Shown here piece after piece: positions 46,029 through 54,823 of a DNA stretch of 64,000 nucleotides. A program made the translations under genes and the position numbers. The stretch comes from Sphingobium sp. CAP-1. GTDB lineage: Bacteria > Pseudomonadota > Alphaproteobacteria > Sphingomonadales > Sphingomonadaceae. The notes beneath the pieces are model-generated. The model saw only the letters and a list, made by a program, of their open reading frames with translations. It was not told the DNA's origin and did not search any database. Position 1 is the first letter of the stretch. Every line of letters begins with the position of its first letter. Location: positions 1,984,001 to 2,048,000 of the forward strand of contig NZ_CP046252.1 in NCBI RefSeq assembly GCF_009720145.1, read 5' to 3'.

Positions 46029-48077
46029 GTGACCCGGCACATAATTTGGATGTTGACCGCCTGCCTCGGCGCGATCGCCCTGACCGTCGTGGCGGTGTCG
46101 CGCGGCGAAGCGGTCAATGCGCTGTGGATCGTGGTCGCGGCGGTCTGCTGCTTCCTCGTCGCCTATCGCTATTATGCGCTGTTCATCGCGCGCCATGTCA
46201 TGCGGCTGGACGCCACGCGGCCGACCCCGGCGATCCGCCGCGCCGATGGCCTGGACTATGTCGCGACCGACCGTAGCGTGCTGTTCGGCCATCATTTCGC
46301 GGCGATCGCGGGCGCGGGGCCGCTGGTGGGGCCGGTGCTGGCGGCGCAGATGGGCTATCTGCCCGGCACGCTGTGGATCATCGCCGGCGTGGTGCTGGCC
46401 GGCGCGGTGCAGGACTTCATGATATTGTTCATCTCCATGCGCCGCGACGGCAAGTCGCTGGGCGAACTCATTCGCATGGAAATGGGGCAGGCCGCCGGGA
46501 CCATCGCCCTGTTCGGCGCGTTCATGATCATGGTCATCATCCTCGCGGTGCTGGCGCTGATCGTGGTCAAGGCGCTGGCGGAAAGCCCCTGGGGCATGTT
46601 CACCGTCGCCGCCACCGTGCCGCTGGCCATGCTGATGGGCATATACACCCGCTGGATCAGGCCGGGGCGGATCGGCGAAGTGTCGTTGCTGGGGCTGATC
46701 GGCCTGATCGCCGCGATCGTCTATGGGCAGGCGGTCGCCGCCTCGCCGGTCTGGGGGCCGGCCTTCACCTTCACCCCGGTTCAGCTTTGCTGGATATTGA
46801 TCGGCTATGGCGCGGTGGCTTCGGTGCTGCCGGTGTGGCTGTTGCTCGCGCCGCGCGATTATCTGTCGACCTTCCTCAAGATCGGGGCGATCGCGGCGCT
46901 GGCGATCGGCATCGTCATCATGGCCCCGTCGCTGAAGATGCCTGCCCTCACACAATTTGTCGGCGGCAACGGCCCGGTCTGGGCCGGCGGCCTCTTCCCC
47001 TTCCTGTTCATCACCATTGCTTGTGGAGCCGTGTCGGGATTCCACGCGCTGATCGCCAGCGGCACCACGCCCAAGCTGATCGCCAGCGAAGCCCATGCGC
47101 CGATGATCGGCTATGGCGCGATGCTGATGGAGGCGTTCGTGGCGATCATGGCGCTGGTCGGTGCGTCGATTCTGGACCCCGGCATCTATTTCACGATGAA
47201 CAGCCCCGCCGCGCTGATCGGCACGGACGCGGCCAGCGCATCGGCCGCCGTCACCGCCATGGGCTTTCCCATCACGCCCGACCTGATCGCGCAGACGGCG
47301 AAGGATGTCGGCGAACATAGCATCATCAGCCGCGCGGGCGGCGCGCCGACGCTGGCGGTGGCGATGGCGGAAATCTTCAGCCATGTCGTCGGCGGGCCGG
47401 CGATGAAGGCCTTCTGGTATCATTTCGCGATCCTGTTCGAGGCTTTGTTCATCCTGACCGCCGTCGACGCCGGCACCCGCGCCGGGCGCTTCATGGTGCA
47501 GGATCTGATCGCGCTGGCCGTCCCCGCCTTCAAGGAGAGCAAGAGCATGGCGCCGGGCATCGTCGCCACCGCGCTGACCGTCGCGGCCTGGGGCTTCTTC
47601 CTGCATCAGGGCGTCACCGATCCGCTGGGCGGGGTGAATACGCTGTGGCCGGTGTTCGGCATTTCCAACCAGATGCTCGCCGCGATCGCGCTGATGCTGG
47701 GTACCGCCGTCCTGTTCCGCATGAAGCGCGACCGCTTCGCCTGGGTGACGATGCTGCCCACCGGCTGGCTGCTGCTCTGCACCCTGTCGGCGGGCTGGCT
47801 GAAACTCTTCTCCGCCGATCCCAAGGTCGGCTTCCTCGCCCATGCCGCGAGATTTGGCGCAGCGGAGGAGGCAGGCGAGGTGCTGGCCCCGGCCAAGTCG
47901 ATGGCGGAGATGCAGCGCATCATCTTCAACGACCGGGTCGACGCCGCGCTGGTCGCCCTGTTCCTGGCGGTTGTGCTGGCGATCCTCTTCTTCACCGTGC
48001 GGACCTGCCTCGCCGCCCGCCGCGTCGCCGCGCCGACCGCGCGCGAAATTCCGGCGCAACTGGTGCCGGCGGAATGA
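46029..48077 (+). CDS. cstA: Carbon starvation protein CstA
   Basis: A 682-residue membrane protein with about 16-18 hydrophobic segments. Family blocks seen are FGHHFAAIAGAGPLVGPVLA, ISMRRDGKSLGELIR, TIACGAVSGFHALIASGTTP and TAVDAGTRAGRFMVQDL. CstA-type carriers import peptides or pyruvate during carbon limitation. Start is a GTG at 46029 with GGAGCG upstream. The stop overlaps the ybdD start (ATGA), the standard pair. Confidence 0.93.
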   Translation: MTRHIIWMLTACLGAIALTVVAVSRGEAVNALWIVVAAVCCFLVAYRYYALFIARHVMRLDATRPTPAIRRADGLDYVATDRSVLFGHHFAAIAGAGPLVGPVLAAQMGYLPGTLWIIAGVVLAGAVQDFMILFISMRRDGKSLGELIRMEMGQAAGTIALFGAFMIMVIILAVLALIVVKALAESPWGMFTVAATVPLAMLMGIYTRWIRPGRIGEVSLLGLIGLIAAIVYGQAVAASPVWGPAFTFTPVQLCWILIGYGAVASVLPVWLLLAPRDYLSTFLKIGAIAALAIGIVIMAPSLKMPALTQFVGGNGPVWAGGLFPFLFITIACGAVSGFHALIASGTTPKLIASEAHAPMIGYGAMLMEAFVAIMALVGASILDPGIYFTMNSPAALIGTDAASASAAVTAMGFPITPDLIAQTAKDVGEHSIISRAGGAPTLAVAMAEIFSHVVGGPAMKAFWYHFAILFEALFILTAVDAGTRAGRFMVQDLIALAVPAFKESKSMAPGIVATALTVAAWGFFLHQGVTDPLGGVNTLWPVFGISNQMLAAIALMLGTAVLFRMKRDRFAWVTMLPTGWLLLCTLSAGWLKLFSADPKVGFLAHAARFGAAEEAGEVLAPAKSMAEMQRIIFNDRVDAALVALFLAVVLAILFFTVRTCLAARRVAAPTAREIPAQLVPAE

Positions 48078-48259
48078 GTCGCCTGATCGACACGCTGCGA
48101 CGCACCGCGCGGCTGATGGTCGGGCTGCCCGACTATGACGCCTATCTGCGCCATATGGCGGCGCATCATCCGGGCCAGCCGGCGATGGACCGCACAGAAT
48201 TTTTCCGCGACCGGCAGGAAGCGCGCTATGGCGGCAAAAATGGCGGCCGCTGCTGCTGA
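48074..48259 (+). CDS. ybdD: YbdD/YjiX family small protein
   Basis: A 61-residue protein of the YbdD_YjiX family (DUF466), nearly always encoded behind cstA. Seen are LIDTLRRTARLMVGLPDYDA (start), YLRHMAAHHPGQPAMDRTEF and the C-terminal RYGGKNGGRCC, with two final Cys. In related bacteria it is needed for the carrier's transport activity. It is coupled to cstA by ATGA. Confidence 0.92.
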   Translation: MSRLIDTLRRTARLMVGLPDYDAYLRHMAAHHPGQPAMDRTEFFRDRQEARYGGKNGGRCC

Positions 48260-48652
48260 AAAAGAGCGACAAAACAGGATGTTGGGCAATAGGCCAGCGT
48301 AACGTTCGTGAAATATACAGCGATATTTTGCAATATTACAATTGTAAAATCCCGGTTCGCGACAGGAAATTTCACGAATCGGTCATTAAGCCTATTGATC
48401 TGCCCCGTCGCTTTGCTAGGGCGCGCCGATCCTTTGTGCCCGACAGCGTAAGGGATGCGCGCCCTGCCCACTCCCTTGCGGCGGGGCGCGCTTCTAGAGC
48501 GCGCTGCGTTCAATCGGACGCAGGACGCGCGCTCTAGTTTTTTGTTTTCGCATCATTTTATGCGCAAAACCGGTTCCCACTTTTGCGCACAATCCTTAGG
48601 CGTTGGCGCGCTTTCTTAACCAGCGGGTGATTCCACCCGCTTGGAAAACCCT
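48260..48652. other. 393-base gap with AT-rich nested palindromes
   Basis: This gap between converging genes contains, from left: an AT-rich segment with a 12-base palindrome TTACAATTGTAA (48336-48347) enclosed by 10-base inverted arms TTCGTGAAAT (48305-48314) and ATTTCACGAA (48369-48378); a short GC-rich stretch; then the repeat element described separately. A 69-codon open frame (48328-48537) has no protein-like features. The composition differs clearly from the surroundings; a regulatory RNA or phage-like operator remnant is possible. Confidence 0.5.
48494..48600 (+). repeat. Cruciform repeat with T-tract, acting as terminator
   Basis: CTAGAGCGCGC (48494-48504) and GCGCGCTCTAG (48527-48537) pair perfectly, with an inner TGCGT/ACGCA stem, followed by TTTTTTGTTTT. 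Behind it GCGCAAAA and TTTTGCGC (48562-48588) form a second hairpin. This string of parts (TTTTGTTTTCGCATCATTTT and ACCGGTTCCCAC) is a widespread alphaproteobacterial intergenic repeat. It would terminate cstA-ybdD transcripts. Confidence 0.8.
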
Positions 48653-49575
48653 CTATCTTTCCCGCTTCGCATTGAAGCCGGCGACCATCCCGGCGGTGAT
48701 CGACAGCGCGATTTCCGCCGCGCCGATCGCGCCGATGTCCAGCCCCGCCGGCCCGTCGATCCGCGCCAGATCCGCCGCCGCAAAGCCCATCGCGCCCAGC
48801 CGCTCCAGCCGCGCCGCGTGACTCTTGCGCGATCCCAGCGCCGCGACATAGCCGGTCGGCGCGCGCAGCGCCGCGACCAGCGCCGGATCATCAATCTTGA
48901 TGTCGTGGCTGAGCGTCACCACGGCAGTCGATTCACCGGGATGATAAGCGCCGACCGCCGCGTCGGGCCAGCGATCGTCCAGCGTCACGCCGGGAAAGCG
49001 CTCCGCCGTCAGGAAACGGCCGCGCGGGTCGATCACCACCGGGGTCACGCCGATCGCCTGCGCCAGCGGCACCAGACTCTGGGCGATCTGCACCCCCCGA
49101 CGATCAGCAGGCGACGGGGCGGATCATAGCGGTTGAGGAAATCGCCTTCGGACGCGGCCTCCACCGTCACCCCGCTCGTCAGGTCGGTGGCCAGCGTCAG
49201 CGCCCGGCCGGCCGCGCTGGCCTGTGCGATCCGGTCAAACAGGTCGGGCGCAAAGCCGCCCTCCCCCACCGGCTGCACCAGCACCGCAATCTCGCCGCCG
49301 CAGGGCAGGCCGACCGCCCAGGCGTCGCCATCGGCCACGCCATAGGTCTGGACATGCGCCGCCCGACCGGCAATCACCTCCGCCGCGCGCTGCAACACGT
49401 CGCCTTCGACGCAGCCGCCCGAAATGCTCCCTTCGAACCGGCCGTCCTGATGCACGATCATATGGCTGCCGCGCGGGCGCGGGGCGGAACCCCAGGTCGA
49501 CACCACCGTCGCCAGCGCCATCCGCGCGCCGCGCCATGCGATCGCCCTGGCTATGACTGCGCCATTATCGTTCAA
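48653..49575 (-). pseudogene. Second XdhC/CoxF-like gene, split by a frameshift
   Basis: Two overlapping frames together encode one XdhC-family protein. The first part (49575 to about 49093; TTG start with GGAGGAG site) has STWGSAPRPRGSHMIVH, GSISGGCVEGDV, GLPCGGEI and ends in RLLIVGG. The rest continues in another frame (about 49092 to 48653) as QIAQSLVPLAQAIG, VTPVVIDPRGRF, LGSRKSHAARLERL and SITAGMVAGF. The break is at a run of six G (CCCCCC at 49093-49098 on the plus strand); one more G restores a continuous XdhC. Either a pseudogene, a phase-variable tract or a sequencing error. The intact gene would mature another molybdenum hydroxylase. Confidence 0.85.
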
Positions 49576-49630
49576 GTCCCAACTCCTCCGACGCGAAGCC
49601 CCTGTCGACAGCCATGCGGGCGCGGGCGCT

Positions 49631-50335
49631 TCAGTGCAAGCGCCGCCCTGTCCAGACGACCCGGCCGACAATATCCACCAGCGCCGGATCGATATCGGCC
49701 CAGTCGGGATAATGGGGATTGTCGCTGACCACGCTGAACCGGCCGCGCAGCGGCCCGATGGCGATGCGCTTGACCATCAGCACCCCGTCCAGCCGCAGCA
49801 CATAGACGCCGTCGCGCAGCCGCCGCGCATCATCGTCATGATCGACCATGATGTCGTCGCCGTCGCTGAGCGTGGGCGCCATCGATTCGCCGTCGACGCG
49901 GATAATCGACACGCGCTGTGGCTGCACCCCCAGATGGCGCAACCAGCGAACGTCAAACGCCATCAGGCCGGCCGCCCGCTCATCATCGTCCAGAGTGCCG
50001 CCGCCCGCCGATGCGCCGAGCGCGAGGCGCGGCACCGCCACGACCGACGGCACGCCGCGCAAAGCCGGCGCGGATGCCGGGACGCCGCGCGGCCGCGAAT
50101 CGGGCGCCACCTCCCGCGCCGCCGCGCCGCCGCCCAGCATCGCATCGGGCACGCCGAAATAGCGCGCCAGCACATGGCGATCATCCTCGTCCAGCTTGCG
50201 CGGCGTGCCGCGCTTGATGAACTGCTGGATATAGGCGGGGTTGCGGCCGATCAGCCGGGACAGATCGGCATAATTCTCGCCCCGTTCGGCGATCAGCCGA
50301 TCGAGCGCGATCCGGGCCTGCTGCGAGTCATCCAT
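49631..50335 (-). CDS. S24-family repressor (XRE-type HTH plus LexA-like peptidase)
   Basis: A 234-residue regulator. The N-terminal helix-turn-helix (about 17-45: ENYADLSRLIGRNPAYIQQF) is followed by a Pro/Ala-rich linker and an S24 domain with RVDGESMAPTLSDGD (catalytic Ser) and GVLMVKRIA (catalytic Lys). The self-cleavage site (Ala-Gly) may be DERAAGLM near residue 120. Such proteins repress target genes until cleaved or inactivated. It faces a small-protein operon across a gap with repeated TAGGAA motifs, its probable operators. Confidence 0.85.
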   Translation of the reverse strand: MDDSQQARIALDRLIAERGENYADLSRLIGRNPAYIQQFIKRGTPRKLDEDDRHVLARYFGVPDAMLGGGAAAREVAPDSRPRGVPASAPALRGVPSVVAVPRLALGASAGGGTLDDDERAAGLMAFDVRWLRHLGVQPQRVSIIRVDGESMAPTLSDGDDIMVDHDDDARRLRDGVYVLRLDGVLMVKRIAIGPLRGRFSVVSDNPHYPDWADIDPALVDIVGRVVWTGRRLH

Positions 50336-50351
50336 GTCATATCCATAGTGA

Positions 50352-50406
50352 TAGGAATTTTCCTAGACAAGTAGGAAATCACCGTCGAGATAGGAATAAA
50401 CCTATC
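50352..50406. promoter_or_regulatory. Candidate operators of the S24 repressor
   Basis: In the 116-base divergent gap are TAGGAA-TT-TTCCTA (50352-50365), a half site TAGGAAA (50372-50378) and GATAGG-AATAAA-CCTATC (50389-50406). All share ATAGGAA. Three evenly placed related sites between divergent genes suggest cooperative repression of both promoters. Confidence 0.7.
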
Positions 50407-50451
50407 GACTCGCATCGGGCGAGTCGCAGAGCAAGAGGAGAAAACAGGCCA

Positions 50452-50637
50452 ATGCTGCTGACGACCATCGAGCGATTCCTGCGCGAATTTCAAATGCCGC
50501 CCACCCGCTTCGGCCGTGACTGCGCACGCGACCCCCGGCTGGTTTTCGACCTGCGGATGGGCCGCGAACCGGGGGACCGGGTGACGAGACGCGTGGAACA
50601 TTTCATGAACACTTATCGCAGGAGCATGGGCCAATGA
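50452..50637 (+). CDS. Small conserved-looking protein facing the S24 repressor
   Basis: A 61-residue basic protein: LLTTIERFLREFQMPPTRFG then ARDPRLVFDLRMGREPGDRV and a terminal basic helix. The ATG follows AAGAGGAG. I do not recognise a named domain, but the middle (ARDPRLVFDLRxGREP) looks like a short DNA-binding-type helix pair seen in small proteins that sit near S24 regulators in sphingomonads. Its stop overlaps the next gene (ATGA). Expected to be under control of the TAGGAA operators. Confidence 0.7.
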   Translation: MLLTTIERFLREFQMPPTRFGRDCARDPRLVFDLRMGREPGDRVTRRVEHFMNTYRRSMGQ

Positions 50638-51005
50638 CAAGCGCGGATCATGGATTCGGGCCGTCCGGGCTGGTCCGCCACGATCGGCAGGGCGCGCGCC
50701 AGCCCGACCCGCTGCCGCGTCTGCTGGAATTGCTGCTGGCGCGGGCGGGCGCGCCGTCCACGATCGAACGGGCGACCAGCCGGCCCTGGGCCAGCGCCCT
50801 GTTCGAAGGGCGTCGCCATATCATCCGGTTGCGCATCGACGGCGCGGACTGTGTCGATCGCCGCGCGGCCTTCGCCAGGGATCTCGATATAGCGGAATGG
50901 CCGCTGTCCGGCCATTTCGTCGCCGACATCAGCCTGGACGAGGATGCCATAGATGGCGAGCAGGCCTGGCTCGACCTGTCGGCGCTGACGATCGAGGATT
51001 GGTGA
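50634..51005 (+). CDS. Hypothetical protein, second gene of the S24-controlled operon
   Basis: A 123-residue soluble protein of unknown function: GLVRHDRQGARQPDPLPRLL at the start, then IERATSRPWASALFEGRRHI, RLRIDGADCVDRRAAF and a very acidic C-terminus VADISLDEDAIDGEQAWLDL. No signal peptide or membrane segment. Translationally coupled (ATGA) to the 61-residue gene. I do not know its function; the acidic C-terminal half could bind a basic partner such as the 61-residue protein. Confidence 0.7.
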   Translation: MTSADHGFGPSGLVRHDRQGARQPDPLPRLLELLLARAGAPSTIERATSRPWASALFEGRRHIIRLRIDGADCVDRRAAFARDLDIAEWPLSGHFVADISLDEDAIDGEQAWLDLSALTIEDW

Positions 51006-51018
51006 ATAGGCGGTCGGT

Positions 51019-52020
51019 TCAGCGCCGCCCGGTCATGGTCCGCAACGCGCCGAGCGCGGCGCGCAGCGCTTCGTCGGTGTCGCGGGCGACCGCTTCGCGC
51101 ACCGGGACGGCGGCGGCCACCGGCATATCGGCGATGACGCCGGTCCCGGCCGCGGCCGGCATGGTGGCGCGCGAACGCAGCGCCAGGCCGCGTTCCAACC
51201 GATCGGTCAGTTCACCGACCGACAGGCCGTGGGTCGGCGCGCGCAGCGGCAGCGGCGCAAGCGCCGGCTCCACCGGCCGGGGGGTGCGTGCCTCTGCCCA
51301 TTGCGGCTGGGCAATATTGTCTTGCTCATCCCCCTCTTCGGCCACGTCCGCAAGGGGTATGACCTGGGCAAAGGGGCCGACGGGGCGCAGGAAGGCCGGT
51401 TGCGGAACAGGCGCCTCCGCCACCGGCATCGGCGCTTCGGGCGAGGTGAAGCCGGGGGTCGGCACTATCGATTCGGCTTCCGGCTCGCGATGCGCCACCA
51501 GCGGGCGACGCCCTGATTCGGGACGGGCCGATTCGGGGCGGGCGAAAATCTCGATCCCGTCGAAATCGCGGCTGGCGAAGATGGGCGGGCGCGGCGGCGC
51601 GTCGGGATGCGCATCGGCGCGGCGCAGCGAGGGCGCATCGGGCGCGACGAGAGGCGCGGCGCGTCCGCGCGCCATGGCGGTCAGCTTGGAGAAGGCGAAA
51701 CCCATTTTCTTTGCTCCCTGAGCGCTCTCGACGCGCTCTGCTTCATCTTGTCCGACCGCCGCGCCTTCCGGTGCGCGGCGCATAAAACCCAGCAATCCCA
51801 TCACCATCACCCCGGCGAAGCCGGCCAGAACCAGCCGCGCAGTCAGTCCCAGCGGCGGCGCGGCGGCCGGCACCGCTTCACTGAGGCCGCTCGACGCCAC
51901 CACCGTTTCGACCAGCCCGACCGGCAGACCCATCACCAGCAGCGCGGCGGCCAATCCGCCCAGCGCCACCCGCCTGTTGGTCCTCCCGCTGCGAACGCCT
52001 GTCGACACGATCTCTTCCAA
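51019..52020 (-). CDS. Hypothetical membrane-anchored protein of the XrtA-side operon
   Basis: A 333-residue protein with two hydrophobic segments near the N-terminus (ALGGLAAALLVMGLPVGLVE and ARLVLAGFAGVMVMGLLGF) and a long Pro/Ala/Glu-rich cytoplasmic-like tail without recognisable domain (REPEAESIVPTPGF, GLSVGELTDRLERGLALR). The tail's final part looks helical. It follows the glycosyltransferase gene by eight bases, so is co-expressed. Function unknown; possibly a scaffold of the polysaccharide machinery. Confidence 0.7.
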   Translation of the reverse strand: MEEIVSTGVRSGRTNRRVALGGLAAALLVMGLPVGLVETVVASSGLSEAVPAAAPPLGLTARLVLAGFAGVMVMGLLGFMRRAPEGAAVGQDEAERVESAQGAKKMGFAFSKLTAMARGRAAPLVAPDAPSLRRADAHPDAPPRPPIFASRDFDGIEIFARPESARPESGRRPLVAHREPEAESIVPTPGFTSPEAPMPVAEAPVPQPAFLRPVGPFAQVIPLADVAEEGDEQDNIAQPQWAEARTPRPVEPALAPLPLRAPTHGLSVGELTDRLERGLALRSRATMPAAAGTGVIADMPVAAAVPVREAVARDTDEALRAALGALRTMTGRR

Positions 52021-52028
52021 ATCCCGGT

Positions 52029-53255
52029 TCAGGCGGCGGCCCGCGCCCCGGAAGGATGCGCCAGCAGCCGCTGGTAAACGGGTTCGTAACGCAAAATGTT
52101 TGACGACCAGTTACGCTCGCGCTCGACAAAGGCGCGCGCCACGGCGCGCCGTTCGTCCCAGCCATCGCGATCGGCGAACAGCCCGGCCAGCGCGGCGGCG
52201 ATCGCCGTCGGATCGTCGGGCGCAAAGAGCGTGCCGGTCACGCCGTCCTCGATCAGTTCGCGATGGCCGCCCACGCTGGACGCCGCGACCAGCCGGCCCT
52301 GCGCCATCGCCTCCAGCGGCTTCAGGGGCGTCACCAGATCCGTGAGCCGCATCGCCTTGCGCGGATAGGCCAATATGTCGACCTGCGCATAATAATGTTC
52401 GACCTGATCGTGCGGCACCCGGCCGACAAAGACGATATGATCGGCAAAGGGCGACGCCAGCGCCTGATCCCGCAGCGCCTGTTCCATCGGCCCGCCACCG
52501 ACCAGCAGCAGCTTCACCTTCGGCCGGGCGCGCACGAGTCGCGGCATCGCGGCGATCAGGTCGTCCAGCCCCTCATAATCGTAGAAGCTGCCGATGAAGC
52601 CAACGACATCGGCCCCCGCCAGCCCCAGTTTCGCGGTCAGCGCCGGATCGCGCGCGACCGGCGCGCCGAACTGGTCGAGGTCCACGCCGTTGGGCGACAC
52701 GATGATCTTGGCCGGATCGATGCCGCGCGCGATCAGGTCGCCGCGCAAGCCTTCGCAGATCACCGCCACCGCGTCGGCGCTGCGCACCGCATGGGTTTCG
52801 AGCTGGCGCGTCAGCCAGTAGCGCGGGCTGCCCTCGGTCCCGGTGCCGTTGCCGACCGCCGCATCCTCCCAGAAGGCGCGAATTTCGTAGATCAGCGGCA
52901 GGCCGTGGCGCTTCGCCACCTTCTGCGCCGCGAGCGCATTCAGCACCGGCGAGTGGGCGTGGATCACATCGGGCCGCCATTGTCGCACCAGCGCGTCGAT
53001 CGCATCGGCATGGGCGCTGATGTCGCGCCATTCGCGAATCAGCGGATTGCCCTCGGCCGGCGCACCCGGCGTGCGGTGGAAGGTCAGGCCGTCGACCACC
53101 TCCTCTAATGGTCCGGGCGCAACATGACGATGCCCGGTAATCCCGCGCACCTCCCATCCCTGCGCCATCTGCGCGCGCAATATGGCGCGGGTCCGAAAGG
53201 TGTAGCCGCTGTGCAGCGGCAGGCTGTGGTCCAGCACATGAAGGATGCGAGTCAT
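52029..53255 (-). CDS. Exosortase-A-associated GT4 glycosyltransferase (TIGR04063-like)
   Basis: A 408-residue glycosyltransferase: N-terminal HVLDHSLPLHSGYTFRTRAI, typical of the XrtA/PEP-CTERM exopolysaccharide subfamily; LPLIYEIRAFWEDAAVGNGT; IIVSPNGVDLDQF; VGFIGSFYDYEGLDDLI; and the C-terminal EX7E motif region PLKPLEAMAQGRLVAASSVG. It should add a sugar to the lipid-linked repeat unit of the exopolysaccharide. XrtA itself is not in the window. Divergent from the O-ligase genes. Confidence 0.9.
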   Translation of the reverse strand: MTRILHVLDHSLPLHSGYTFRTRAILRAQMAQGWEVRGITGHRHVAPGPLEEVVDGLTFHRTPGAPAEGNPLIREWRDISAHADAIDALVRQWRPDVIHAHSPVLNALAAQKVAKRHGLPLIYEIRAFWEDAAVGNGTGTEGSPRYWLTRQLETHAVRSADAVAVICEGLRGDLIARGIDPAKIIVSPNGVDLDQFGAPVARDPALTAKLGLAGADVVGFIGSFYDYEGLDDLIAAMPRLVRARPKVKLLLVGGGPMEQALRDQALASPFADHIVFVGRVPHDQVEHYYAQVDILAYPRKAMRLTDLVTPLKPLEAMAQGRLVAASSVGGHRELIEDGVTGTLFAPDDPTAIAAALAGLFADRDGWDERRAVARAFVERERNWSSNILRYEPVYQRLLAHPSGARAAA

Positions 53256-53322
53256 AGCCCGATCCTTATCCGCGAAAAGGTTTAACGGCCCGTCAACTCT
53301 GTCTCGCTAGGGATAGCGCCAG

Positions 53323-53466
53323 ATGATCGACGCATTGTCCCTCCTGATCAGCCATGGCGTGATCCTGCTCGCCGCCTGGCGGCTGTTGCCGCGCGCCGAT
53401 CTCGACCGCGATCCTGATCCGCAGGAGCCGCAGGCCGGACAGGCGGAGCCGCATCGCCGTGCGTGA
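53323..53466 (+). CDS. 47-residue membrane-anchored small protein
   Basis: A short open frame starting ATG at 53323: one hydrophobic segment (LSLLISHGVILLAAWRLLP) then a charged tail DLDRDPDPQEPQAGQAEPH. It begins right after the divergent gap, precedes the O-ligase gene and overlaps its start by 8 bases, which is the usual coupling in this window. No known domain; codon use is like the neighbours. Its conserved position in XrtA loci would need checking. Confidence 0.6.
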   Translation: MIDALSLLISHGVILLAAWRLLPRADLDRDPDPQEPQAGQAEPHRRA

Positions 53467-54823
53467 CCTGTTCTTCCTCGCCTTTCTGGGCGTGTTCGGC
53501 CTGATGGGGCTGCGCCGGCCGTTCCTGCTGGTCGCGGTCTATTGCTATATCGACATCGTCTCGCCCCAGCGGCTGTCCTATGTGCTGCTCAATAGCATTC
53601 CCATTTCCGCCATGGCCTTCGCCGCGATGGTCGGGTCATGGCTGCTGGTGGACGACAAGAAGGATTGCCGATTTTCCGCGCGGCAGGGGCTGATGCTGAT
53701 CCTGGTGGCCTATTGCGGCTACACCACGCTGACCGCCGATTTCCCGGTCGAGGCGCTGACCAAATGGAACTGGGTGTGGAAGGCGATCATCGCCGGCGTG
53801 TTCCTGCCGCTGGTGCTGCGCACCCGTCTGCGGATCGAGGCGCTGACCCTGTTCATGATCCTGTGCGCCAGCACGATCATCATCAATGGCGGCATGAAAA
53901 CCGCGCTGTCGGGTGGCGGCTATGGCGTGCTGAACCTGATGGTCGAAAATAACAGCGGCCTGTACGAAGGCAGCATCATCAGTTGCGTCGCCATATCGCT
54001 GATCCCGCTGATCCTGTGGCTGACCCGGCATGGCACCATCTTCCCGCCCGACTGGAAGGTGAAGGGATTCTGCTACGCCCTTTGCCTCGCCTGCATGTTG
54101 ATGCCGATCGGCACGGAAGCGCGCACCGGCCTCGTCTGCCTCGTCATCCTGATGGGGCTGATGCTGCTGCGGTCGAAGCGCAAATTCGTCTACGGCCCGC
54201 TGCTGGCGGTCGCCGCGCTGGCATCCATCCCCTTCCTCCCGGCCAGCTTCACCCAGCGGATGGGGACGATCGAAAATCATCAGGGCGACGAAAGCGCCTC
54301 CACCCGCGTCGCGGTGTGGATGTGGACCATCGACTATGTAAAGACCCATCCGGGCGGCGGCGGCTTCGACAATTATCTCCAGAACAGCTTCACCTATTTC
54401 GCCCAAAGCACGGTTAGCGACGACAGCGGCAGCCGGATCGAACGCCGGCTCGTCACCGACAAAGGCCGCGCCTATCACAGCGCCTATTTCGAGATGCTGG
54501 GCGAACAGGGCTATTTCGGTTTCCTTGTCTGGGCGCTCATCCACCTGATCTGCTTCATCCGCACCGAAATGATCCGCCGCACCTACGCCCGGCGCACCGG
54601 CCCCGATGAAGCCTGGATCGCTCCCTATGCCATCGCCCTGCAACAGGGGCATATCGTCTATATGATCGGATCGCTTTTCGTGGGTATCGCCTACCAACCC
54701 TTCATCTTCATGATGCTCGCGCTCCAGATCGGGCTGGACACCTATCTCACCCGGCGGCGCAAGGCGGAAGCCCGGCGCGACCTTGCCGCCACGCTGGCGG
54801 CGCGACAGGAGGCATTGGCATGA
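53459..54823 (+). CDS. Exosortase-A-associated O-glycosylation ligase (TIGR03097-like)
   Basis: A 454-residue membrane protein with about 11 segments, starting at GTG 53459 (MRDLFFLAFLGVFGLMGLRR as read). It has the Wzy/O-antigen-ligase core: ARTGLVCLVILMGLMLL, a large periplasmic loop with HPGGGGFDNYLQNSF and AYHSAYFEMLGEQGYFGFLV (the H-x-x-x-x-E-x-L-G-E-x-G ligase motif). It joins or polymerises exopolysaccharide repeat units, or transfers them to protein. Coupled to the next gene by ATGA. Confidence 0.9.
   Translation: MRDLFFLAFLGVFGLMGLRRPFLLVAVYCYIDIVSPQRLSYVLLNSIPISAMAFAAMVGSWLLVDDKKDCRFSARQGLMLILVAYCGYTTLTADFPVEALTKWNWVWKAIIAGVFLPLVLRTRLRIEALTLFMILCASTIIINGGMKTALSGGGYGVLNLMVENNSGLYEGSIISCVAISLIPLILWLTRHGTIFPPDWKVKGFCYALCLACMLMPIGTEARTGLVCLVILMGLMLLRSKRKFVYGPLLAVAALASIPFLPASFTQRMGTIENHQGDESASTRVAVWMWTIDYVKTHPGGGGFDNYLQNSFTYFAQSTVSDDSGSRIERRLVTDKGRAYHSAYFEMLGEQGYFGFLVWALIHLICFIRTEMIRRTYARRTGPDEAWIAPYAIALQQGHIVYMIGSLFVGIAYQPFIFMMLALQIGLDTYLTRRRKAEARRDLAATLAARQEALA

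Noticed and set aside
45900..48272. A 790-codon minus-strand open frame opposite cstA
   Set aside because: Full of His/Arg/Asp/Gly runs with no family; cstA and ybdD are clear on the plus strand.
48328..48537. A 69-codon plus-strand frame in the gap after ybdD
   Set aside because: It runs into the palindromic repeat, has no good ribosome-binding site and no protein-like pattern; treated as non-coding.
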